This document shows, piece by piece, positions 1 to 5,238 of a stretch of DNA of 6,390 nt. The stretch spans positions 1 to 6,390 of the forward strand of contig JAQTRN010000064.1 in NCBI GenBank assembly GCA_028711795.1, written 5' to 3'. Position 1 is the first letter of the stretch; the number at the start of each line of letters is the position of its first letter. This DNA is from Dehalococcoidales bacterium (GTDB lineage Bacteria; Chloroflexota; Dehalococcoidia; Dehalococcoidales; JAQTRN01). The translations under genes were made by a program, and so were the position numbers. The notes below the pieces were generated by a model, which saw only the letters and a program-made list of their open reading frames with translations, did not search any database and was not told the origin of the DNA.

Positions 1-353
1 ATATTATCGGGGAGAAGGAATTCCGGCAGATGAAGCCCAGTGCCTATTTCATTAACACCGCTCGTGGCCCGGTGGTAGATGAGGTAGCGCTCATTAAGGC
101 CTTACAGGAGAAGTGGATCGCTGGCGCCGGCCTGGACGTTTTCGAGAAAGAACCGGTAGACCCGGATAACCCGCTGCTCAAGATGGACAATGTCGTCGTC
201 ACGCCGCATTCCGCCTCGTATTCTGACACCTCTTTCCGGCGCTTGCGCCGCAGTGTGGGCCAGGAGGCTGCCCGCGTTTTGAAGGGATACTGGCCCAAGA
301 ACATAGTCAATAAATCGGTCAAGCCCAAGGTCAACTTGGCGAAGGAGAAGTAG
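1..353 (+). CDS. D-isomer-specific 2-hydroxyacid dehydrogenase, C-terminal part (5' truncated by window edge)
   Basis: The open frame enters from the left edge (first whole codon at base 3) and ends at TAG 351-353, giving about 116 residues. They match the second half of the NAD-binding domain and the C-terminus of the D-2-hydroxyacid dehydrogenase family (phosphoglycerate, glyoxylate/hydroxypyruvate and D-lactate dehydrogenase relatives). Visible signatures are the FRQMKPSAYFINTARG block with the substrate-binding/catalytic Arg, the GAGLDVFEKEP block with the Glu that partners the catalytic His, and TPHSA with the catalytic His. All three active-site residues are present, so the enzyme looks functional. 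The family interconverts 2-oxoacids and D-2-hydroxyacids with NAD(P)H in the cytoplasm. The exact substrate cannot be told without the N-terminal half. The next gene starts 1 base after this stop, so the two are almost certainly co-transcribed. The internal ATG at 30 is not the start because homology continues upstream of it. Confidence 0.93.
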   Translation, partial: IIGEKEFRQMKPSAYFINTARGPVVDEVALIKALQEKWIAGAGLDVFEKEPVDPDNPLLKMDNVVVTPHSASYSDTSFRRLRRSVGQEAARVLKGYWPKNIVNKSVKPKVNLAKEK

Positions 354-354
354 A

Positions 355-1035
355 ATGGAACCATTATCATCATCAGAACTAAAAGCACTGGCGGCCTGGC
401 CGACACCGGCCATCTGTAATGCGATTGAGACCTTTAACATCCGGCCGCGAAACCAGGGTTCAATGCTGGGAATAAAATGTATCTTCCCGGACTTCGGCCC
501 TATGGTGGGCTATGCGGCGACGGCAACAATGACCGCTTATTTGCCGGCTACTGATAGGGACCGCAACGCTACGGCGGCCCACTGGGACAACATACGTAAG
601 ACCCCGGCACCGCGGGTAGCCGTGATTCATGATCTGGACCATCCCCAGGCGATCGGTTCTCTCTGGGGCGAAGTCAACGGTAACATCCACAAAGCCCTGG
701 GTTGTCTTGGGGTAGTCACCGATGGCGGCGTCAGAGATGTGGATGAAGTCCACGCCCTCGGTTTTCACTTCTTTGCCGCCGATGTCATCCCGTCACACGC
801 CTATGTCCATATTGTAGACTCGGGTATTCCGGTGAAGGTGGGTGGGGTGGTGGTCAATAACGGAGACCTTATCCACGCGGACAAGCATGGGGTAGCAGTT
901 ATTCCCCATGAGATTGCCCGGGAAGTGGCGGCGGCTTGCCAAAAAGTGGAAGACCGGGAGCGAAAGATCATCAACTTCTGTAAGTCACCCGGTTTTAATG
1001 TCGATGGGCTAAAGGAATTGATGAAAAGTCTATAA
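355..1035 (+). CDS. RraA/HMG-aldolase family protein (4-hydroxy-4-methyl-2-oxoglutarate aldolase-like)
   Basis: A 226-residue protein with the RraA-like fold signature. The GSLWGE segment (101-106) is followed by the VTDGGVRD block (121-128), giving Glu106-X20-Arg127-Asp128. This is the E/D-X20-R-D arrangement typical of the divalent-metal-dependent class II pyruvate aldolases HMG/CHA aldolase. VKVGGVVVNNGDLIHADKHGV (161-180) is the conserved C-terminal block of the family. Known members cleave 4-hydroxy-4-methyl-2-oxoglutarate or 4-carboxy-4-hydroxy-2-oxoadipate to pyruvate plus an oxoacid, and some decarboxylate oxaloacetate. The RNase E inhibitor RraA shares the fold. The aldolase/decarboxylase role is favoured here because the neighbours are a 2-hydroxyacid dehydrogenase and another aldolase-type gene; this is inference. 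The start is ATG 355 with GGAG at 344-347 (7-base spacing), inside the end of the previous gene. Such proteins are often mis-annotated as 'dimethylmenaquinone methyltransferase'. The N-terminal 100 residues are less conserved, and the substrate is unknown. Confidence 0.88.
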   Translation: MEPLSSSELKALAAWPTPAICNAIETFNIRPRNQGSMLGIKCIFPDFGPMVGYAATATMTAYLPATDRDRNATAAHWDNIRKTPAPRVAVIHDLDHPQAIGSLWGEVNGNIHKALGCLGVVTDGGVRDVDEVHALGFHFFAADVIPSHAYVHIVDSGIPVKVGGVVVNNGDLIHADKHGVAVIPHEIAREVAAACQKVEDRERKIINFCKSPGFNVDGLKELMKSL

Positions 1036-1062
1036 CCTGGTGAGAAATAGATCAGACGGTCC

Positions 1063-1068
1063 GGGAGG
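1063..1068 (+). promoter_or_regulatory. Ribosome binding site of the HpcH/HpaI-like gene
   Basis: GGGAGG lies 6 bases before ATG 1075 and fixes that start. It sits within the 39-base gap after the RraA-like gene. I see no promoter or terminator in this gap, which supports one transcript for the three genes. Confidence 0.75.
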
Positions 1069-1074
1069 AAAGCG

Positions 1075-1863
1075 ATGAAAAAGAACCAACTCAGAGAGCT
1101 TCTGAAGGCCGGGAAACCAACTCTGGGGACTCACCTGGTGGGTCCATGGCCTGGTATGGTAGAGGTGATCGGACATTCCGGCGCCTTCGACTATATCGAA
1201 TATGTGGGAGAGTACTCTCCCTTCAGTCTGGAGCAACTGGACAATTTCGGCCGGGCGATCGAACTGTTTCCGAATATGTCCTCAATGATGAAGGTGGAAG
1301 AGCAGACACGCGGGTTTATTGCTACCAGAGCGATTGACGCCGGCATTCAAAATGTTCTCTTTACCGATTGCCGCTCAGCCGCTGAAGTAAGAGAATGTGT
1401 CCGCCTGGTGAGGTCGGAAAGGCCGGACGCCGGTGGCGCCCATGGTTGTGGTATGCGGCGTAATGTTGGCTATGTGGTGGAAGGCTGCTCCGAGGCGTGG
1501 ACCAGGGCTATGGATGAGGTTGTCATCGCCTTTATGATTGAGAAGAAAGGCGCCATGGAAGAACTGACGGAAATACTCTCGATCAAAGGTGTCGATATGG
1601 TCCAGTTTGGTCCGGGTGACTACTCAATCAGTATCGGTAGACCGGGACAGGGTAGGGCTCCGGAAGTCCAGAAAGCCCACCGGGATATGATTGAGCTAGC
1701 CCTGAAGAAGGGGGTACCCCCCAGGGTCGAGATAGCCAGCTTTGATCAGGCCAAACCGTACATCGAGATGGGAGTTCGCCACTTCTGCATCGGGTGGGAC
1801 GTCAGCACCATATATGCCTGGTGTAAGCAGCAGGCGGAAGGTATGAGGAACCTGCTGGCTTAA
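1075..1863 (+). CDS. HpcH/HpaI aldolase family-like protein with altered active site
   Basis: A 262-residue TIM-barrel protein of the HpcH/HpaI class II aldolase (phosphoenolpyruvate/pyruvate-binding) family; length is typical. Visible blocks are GTHLVGPWPGMVEVIGHSG (18-36), then the strand 'FDYIEYVGEYSPFSL' (38-52), the 'AIDAGIQNVLF' strand (86-96), the metal-ligand strand around Glu156 and GVDMVQFGPGDYSISIG (172-188) with Asp182. Glu156 and Asp182 align with the two metal ligands of HpaI (Glu149, Asp175). By contrast, the catalytic His of the canonical D-x-E-H-x-P motif is Tyr47, and the substrate-binding Arg of the VVRP strand appears as Lys73. Canonical members cleave 4-hydroxy-2-oxoacids to pyruvate and an aldehyde. 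With these changes, activity may differ, so the product name should stay at family level. It is the last gene of the cluster with the dehydrogenase and the RraA-like protein. Alignment positions were made by eye. Confidence 0.85.
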   Translation: MKKNQLRELLKAGKPTLGTHLVGPWPGMVEVIGHSGAFDYIEYVGEYSPFSLEQLDNFGRAIELFPNMSSMMKVEEQTRGFIATRAIDAGIQNVLFTDCRSAAEVRECVRLVRSERPDAGGAHGCGMRRNVGYVVEGCSEAWTRAMDEVVIAFMIEKKGAMEELTEILSIKGVDMVQFGPGDYSISIGRPGQGRAPEVQKAHRDMIELALKKGVPPRVEIASFDQAKPYIEMGVRHFCIGWDVSTIYAWCKQQAEGMRNLLA

Positions 1864-1916
1864 TCAAGGCTGTTTTCTATATAGCCTGTTTGCTTGCCGG
1901 TAAGCAAGTGATACTG

Positions 1917-1954
1917 AGGGCTGACGCTGATGTCTATTAAGAGGCGTCAGCCTT
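1917..1954 (+). terminator. Strong hairpin after the aldolase-like gene; possible terminator without a good T-tract
   Basis: GGCTGACGC (1919-1927) is perfectly complementary to GCGTCAGCC (1944-1952). A1917-T1954 and a G-T pair extend the stem to 11 bp, with a 16-base loop. It starts 54 bases after the stop of the aldolase-like gene. No run of T follows on the plus strand, and none on the minus strand, so it is not a standard intrinsic terminator. It could instead stabilise the mRNA 3' end or act with Rho. Confidence 0.4.
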
Positions 1955-2010
1955 AAGGCGCCGCTGAGTTGTGTGGTCTTGTGTTCTCGAACCGGTGACT
2001 CTCCATCTCC

Positions 2011-2038
2011 AAAAGACCAGCTCCGGTTGCTGGGGAGC
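2011..2038 (-). terminator. Candidate intrinsic terminator of the marC-family gene
   Basis: Read on the minus strand, GCTCC (2038-2034), a 9-base loop and GGAGC (2024-2020) form a GC-rich stem, extendable by two wobble pairs. It is followed by TGGTCTTTT (2019-2011). The hairpin begins 9 bases past the TAA of the gene. The stem is short and the T-tract interrupted, so it is only a moderate candidate. The T-tract overlaps the right arm of another dyad (1974-2019). Confidence 0.4.
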
Positions 2039-2047
2039 CATGCCAGC

Positions 2048-2659
2048 TTAACTGGTAATGTGGATTAAGCCCAGCAGGTCCAGGCCGCGGAAGATCATAC
2101 TGACGGCTATCGCCGCCAGTAACAGGCTGAACACCTTGGATACCGCTTTCAGTCCTCCTTTGCCTAAAAAGCCGACGATTCGATTGCTCAGTTTAAGGCT
2201 GGTCCAGACCACCAGCATATTAAGAATAAACGAAATCAGGACGACATATAGCGGAAACTGAGTCGCCAGCAACAACAAGGTGGTTATCGTGGCTGGACCA
2301 ACTGTCAGCGGTGTTCCGATGGGGACGACGGCGACCATCTCTTCTTTGATCATCTCCACTATGTGCCCCGTTAACACATATCTGATGGAGAGTATCAGCA
2401 GGATAAGACCGCCAGCGATGGCAAAAGCCCCCACGGAGATATCCATCACGTTCAAAACAAATTGGCCAAAAAACAGGAAAATGAGGCCAACGATTGTGGC
2501 GGTTATGGTAGCGGTATTTATCATTTTGCCCCGCTCGTGAGGGGACATGCCTTCGCTCAAGGAGACCACAAAGGGCAGGTTCCCCAGCGCGTCAATGACG
2601 ATGAGCAGGGGAACAAAAGTCAGTACCAAAGACTCCAGCCAGTTTTGCATTGTTCCCAT
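2048..2659 (-). CDS. MarC family integral membrane protein
   Basis: A 203-residue (or 200-residue) hydrophobic protein with about six membrane segments, near residues 8-30, 49-72, 76-98, 112-134, 136-155 and 172-193. MarC/UPF0056 signatures are visible: the D-x-x-G-N-x-P block 'VIDALGNLPF' (21-30) at the end of segment 1, 'GAFAIAGGLILLILSI' (77-92) in segment 3, and the acidic stretch followed by 'VVPIGTPLTVGPATITTLL' (111-129) entering segment 4. The family lies in the cytoplasmic membrane. Its function is unsettled; E. coli MarC was first linked to multiple antibiotic resistance, but that link was later not supported. Two ATGs are possible, at 2659 and 2650. The first lies inside an excellent extended -10 box, so the second (MQNWLES) is the likelier start, perhaps leaderless; neither has a clear Shine-Dalgarno site. 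The gene is transcribed divergently from the Lon-like gene and stands alone. Confidence 0.9.
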   Translation of the reverse strand: MGTMQNWLESLVLTFVPLLIVIDALGNLPFVVSLSEGMSPHERGKMINTATITATIVGLIFLFFGQFVLNVMDISVGAFAIAGGLILLILSIRYVLTGHIVEMIKEEMVAVVPIGTPLTVGPATITTLLLLATQFPLYVVLISFILNMLVVWTSLKLSNRIVGFLGKGGLKAVSKVFSLLLAAIAVSMIFRGLDLLGLIHITS

Positions 2660-2686
2660 TATAGCATGATAAAATTACGTGGTTTA
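2658..2686 (-). promoter_or_regulatory. Candidate marC promoter with extended -10 box
   Basis: On the minus strand TGCTATAAT (2666-2658) is a perfect TGnTATAAT extended -10 element. At 17-bp spacing the -35 position (2686-2681) reads TAAACC, a poor match, which extended -10 promoters tolerate. A start site about 7 bases after the box would be near 2651, right at the ATG of 2650-2648. That would make the message leaderless or nearly so and would exclude the ATG at 2659 as start. Confidence 0.5.
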
Positions 2687-2694
2687 TTATGCTA
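2662..2694. repeat. 33-bp imperfect inverted repeat, candidate operator
   Basis: TAGCATGATAAA (2662-2673) and TTTATTATGCTA (2683-2694) are inverted copies agreeing at 11 of 12 positions, separated by 9 bases. The centre-to-centre spacing of the arms is 21 bp, two helical turns, as expected for a dimeric DNA-binding protein. The left arm overlaps the extended -10 box of the marC-family gene and the right arm overlaps its -35 position, so a bound protein would block that promoter. It lies about 85 bases before the Lon-like start. A hairpin in RNA is an alternative, but the site would precede either transcript. Confidence 0.5.
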
Positions 2695-2706
2695 GAAGAA
2701 TGACTA

Positions 2707-2733
2707 TTGCTGCGAAAAGAAATGTGGTATTGT
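2707..2733 (+). promoter_or_regulatory. Weak candidate promoter for the Lon-like gene
   Basis: TGGTATTGT (2725-2733) resembles an extended -10 element (TGn plus 4 of 6 bases of TATAAT). TTGCTG (2707-2712) could be a -35 at 15-bp spacing. A TTGACG at 2739-2744 is a better -35 but has no matching -10. The assignment is tentative; the region is simply AT-rich and upstream of a well-defined gene. Confidence 0.25.
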
Positions 2734-2764
2734 TTTAATTGACGTTGGATTATTGAGCCATGTT

Positions 2765-2772
2765 AAGGAGGT
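2765..2772 (+). promoter_or_regulatory. Strong ribosome binding site of the Lon-like gene
   Basis: AAGGAGGT is a full match to the anti-Shine-Dalgarno sequence, with GGAGG ending 6 bases before ATG 2778. It fixes the start and suggests efficient translation. Confidence 0.85.
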
Positions 2773-2777
2773 AGGCT

Positions 2778-5219
2778 ATGATTCGAGAGCTAACTGCGGA
2801 CGAAGCCCGGGAGCGGTGTGATCCCGGGCTATTTGAGTGTGATTCCACGGCCGAATTGGCGCCGATGGATGGCATTATCGGCCAGGATAGAGCTATCAGC
2901 GCGCTTAAGTTCGGTCTTAATATTTTGAAAGCAGGATTTAACATCTATGTTTCGGGGCTGGCCGGCACCGGAAAAACCACGGCCATCAAGTCTTTCCTGG
3001 ATGCCCTGGCCGCCCAGCGGGATACTCCTCCTGATTGGTGTTATGTCCATAACTTCCGTGACCCTTATTGTCCCAAGGCCTTGAAAGTACCGGCGGGCAT
3101 GGGGCTGGGACTACAGAAAGACATGAAACGCACCATTGATAACGCCCGGCGAGGTCTAACACAGGCTTTTACCAGCAAAGAGTACGCTAACCGTCGTGCC
3201 GAGATAACCGAAGACTTTACCCGGAAGCGAGAGGCTGCCTTCAATATGATCGGCAAGAAAGCCAGGGACAGAGGACTGTTATTACAGACCACGCCGGTCG
3301 GACTCATCTTTATCCCGGCTGCCGGTGATGAACCGATGAGCGAAGAGGCATACCGAAAGCTGAGCCCCCGCGAGAAAGAGGAGATCAGAAAAAAGCAGGA
3401 GGAACTGACCCGAGAACTAAAAGATAAAATTATCGAGCTCAAAGCTGAGGAAAGCGCCGTTGAAAAACGGCTGGAGGATACCGACCGTGAGGTGGCCAGC
3501 TATTCGGTTAGCTACCTGTTCGAAGAGATGCGGCGGAAATACGACCAACTTGCCCAGGTCATCGAGTATTTGAAAGAGGTCGAACAGGATATAACTGACA
3601 ATTTTGAACAATTCAAAGTAGAACCGAAGAGCCCCGAAGCCGATCCCCTGGCGGCTATGCAAGAACTCGTACGGAAACAGGCCCTCCGTAAGTACGAGAT
3701 TAATGTCCTGGTAGATAACTCCGAGCTGAAAGGGGCTCCGGTAACCCTGGAACTGAATCCTATTTTTAATAATCTCTTCGGGCGTATTGAAAAGGAAGCC
3801 CAGTTTGGCGCTCTATATACCGATTTTACGATGATTAAGAGTGGTTCTATGCACCGTGCCAACGGCGGCTATCTGGTGGTTAGGATTGAAGACCTGCTGA
3901 CTAACTTCCAGTCATGGGAAGGTCTGAAACGGACTCTGCGGGATGGCAAGCTAAACATCGAAGAAATAGGGGAGCGGATGGGTTTTGTGGCGACTAAAAG
4001 TCTGCGGCCAGAACCGATTCCACTTGACATAAAAGTAGTGGTCATCGGCGAGCCTATGTACTATTACCTGTTGTGGCAGATGGACCCGGAATTCAGGGAA
4101 CTGTTTAAGGTTAAAGCTGATTTTGATAGCCGTATGGACAAAACGGAAGATAACATCAAGAAATACGCTTCAGTTATCTGCCGGATGTGCAAAACAGGGA
4201 ATTTGAAGCACATCAAGAACGATGCCCTGGCCAAGATTCTGGAGCATAGTTCCCGGCTGGCCGGGGAGCGGGATAAATTGTCTACTCTGTTTGCTGATAT
4301 CGCCGATATCGTTCATGAGGCTAACTTCTGGGCGACGGATGAGAAAGCGTCGTTGATCGAAGCCAAGCACGTGAATAAGGCGATAGAACAGAAGGTCTAC
4401 CGCTCCAATCTCATCCAGCAGCGTATCACCGAAATGATCGATAAAGGCATGATCATGATAGATACCGAGGGAGAGAAGGTCGGGCAGGTGAATGGCCTGG
4501 CGGTAATCGACTTGGGTGATTTTTCTTTCGGTAGACCGAGCCGGATCACGGCTACGGTCGGCGTGGGTCGTGAGGGGCTGATTGATATCGAGAGAGAGGC
4601 TAAGCTCGGTGGCCGGATCCATACCAAAGGGGTTATGATTCTGAACGGGTACATGACGGAGAAATATGTTCGAGATATCCCTCTGTCTCTCTCGGCACGC
4701 CTGGTCTTTGAACAGAGCTATGAGGAAGTCGAGGGCGATAGTGCTTCCAGTACCGAGCTTTATGCCTTGTTGTCCCGCCTGGCCGAAGTGCCCATCAAGC
4801 AGGGTATCGCCGTCACCGGTTCGGTCAATCAGAAGGGAGAAGTACAGGCTATCGGTGGACTGAATGAAAAGATCGAGGGTTTCTTTGAAATTTGCCGGGT
4901 TAAAGGGTTGAATGGTCAGCAGGGAGTCATGGTGCCGGCCAGTAATGTCCGGAACCTGATGCTGAAAGAGGAAGTGGTGGCGGCTATCAAGAAAGGGGAG
5001 TTCCATATCTACTCGGTAACCACCATTGATGAAGGTATCGAAGTGCTCACCGGGGCGAAGGCCGGGAAATTGCTCGAAGACGGCGGTTATGAACCGGATT
5101 CGGTAAACCATAAAGTTCAGAAGTGCCTGGTTACCCTGGCTGAGAAACTGAAGCGTTTTTCCGCAGGCGAGGAGAAAGCGAGAAAGACCGGCGGCGATAA
5201 TAACGGGTCCAAGACCTAG
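2778..5219 (+). CDS. Lon-like ATP-dependent protease family protein (AAA_32/LonB-LonC type)
   Basis: An 813-residue cytoplasmic protein. Residues 1-115 hold the start of an AAA ATPase domain of the AAA_32 type: GIIGQDRAISALKFGL (32-47) and Walker A GLAGTGKT (60-67). A long charged, probably coiled-coil insertion follows (about 115-305). The ATPase core resumes at about 310-450, with HRANGGYL (359-366) and the arginine-rich DPEFRELFKV block (436-445). The Walker B position reads LVVRIED (366-372), so the usual Asp is Arg369. A helical part (460-555) precedes the Lon protease domain (about 560-760) with GDSAS and catalytic Ser655, then IGGLNEKI with Lys698. The Ser-Lys spacing of 43 equals that of E. 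coli Lon. There is no N-terminal LON substrate-binding domain and no membrane segment, unlike LonA and archaeal LonB. Proteolysis looks intact; ATP hydrolysis is uncertain. It is probably monocistronic, divergent from the marC-family gene and convergent with the methyltransferase gene 19 bases away. Confidence 0.92.
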   Translation: MIRELTADEARERCDPGLFECDSTAELAPMDGIIGQDRAISALKFGLNILKAGFNIYVSGLAGTGKTTAIKSFLDALAAQRDTPPDWCYVHNFRDPYCPKALKVPAGMGLGLQKDMKRTIDNARRGLTQAFTSKEYANRRAEITEDFTRKREAAFNMIGKKARDRGLLLQTTPVGLIFIPAAGDEPMSEEAYRKLSPREKEEIRKKQEELTRELKDKIIELKAEESAVEKRLEDTDREVASYSVSYLFEEMRRKYDQLAQVIEYLKEVEQDITDNFEQFKVEPKSPEADPLAAMQELVRKQALRKYEINVLVDNSELKGAPVTLELNPIFNNLFGRIEKEAQFGALYTDFTMIKSGSMHRANGGYLVVRIEDLLTNFQSWEGLKRTLRDGKLNIEEIGERMGFVATKSLRPEPIPLDIKVVVIGEPMYYYLLWQMDPEFRELFKVKADFDSRMDKTEDNIKKYASVICRMCKTGNLKHIKNDALAKILEHSSRLAGERDKLSTLFADIADIVHEANFWATDEKASLIEAKHVNKAIEQKVYRSNLIQQRITEMIDKGMIMIDTEGEKVGQVNGLAVIDLGDFSFGRPSRITATVGVGREGLIDIEREAKLGGRIHTKGVMILNGYMTEKYVRDIPLSLSARLVFEQSYEEVEGDSASSTELYALLSRLAEVPIKQGIAVTGSVNQKGEVQAIGGLNEKIEGFFEICRVKGLNGQQGVMVPASNVRNLMLKEEVVAAIKKGEFHIYSVTTIDEGIEVLTGAKAGKLLEDGGYEPDSVNHKVQKCLVTLAEKLKRFSAGEEKARKTGGDNNGSKT

Positions 5220-5238
5220 GATTGACCGCCCGCAGTCC

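Larger units (their letters stand above)
1864..2047. other. Non-coding spacer between convergent genes, with several dyads
   Basis: This 184-base stretch separates the 3' end of the aldolase-like gene (+) from the 3' end of the marC-family gene (-). I find no open frame with family resemblance. It contains at least four inverted repeats: CTTGC 1893-1897 with GCAAG 1904-1908, an 11-bp stem at 1917-1954, TGGTCTT 1974-1980 with AAGACCA 2013-2019, and GCTCC 2020-2024 with GGAGC 2034-2038. This is consistent with transcription ends from both sides. No promoter stands out. Confidence 0.7.

Noticed and set aside
44..440. Two minus-strand open frames opposite the dehydrogenase and the RraA-like start
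   Set aside because: They are antisense to clearly conserved genes, have no motifs and no translation signals.
1981..2012. Possible tRNA T-arm on the minus strand (CCGGTTCGAGAAC)
   Set aside because: Flanking bases do not form the 5-bp T-stem, and no acceptor, D or anticodon arms can be found around it.
4296..4311. Repeated GATATC pair (GATATCGCCGATATC) resembling a small palindromic site
   Set aside because: It encodes the Ala-Asp-Ile repeat inside the conserved helical part of the Lon-like protein, so coding constraint explains it.
5220..5238. Terminator between the convergent Lon-like and methyltransferase genes
   Set aside because: The spacer is only 19 bases, and I found only very short stems (GGTC/GACC near 5206-5216) with no T-tract.
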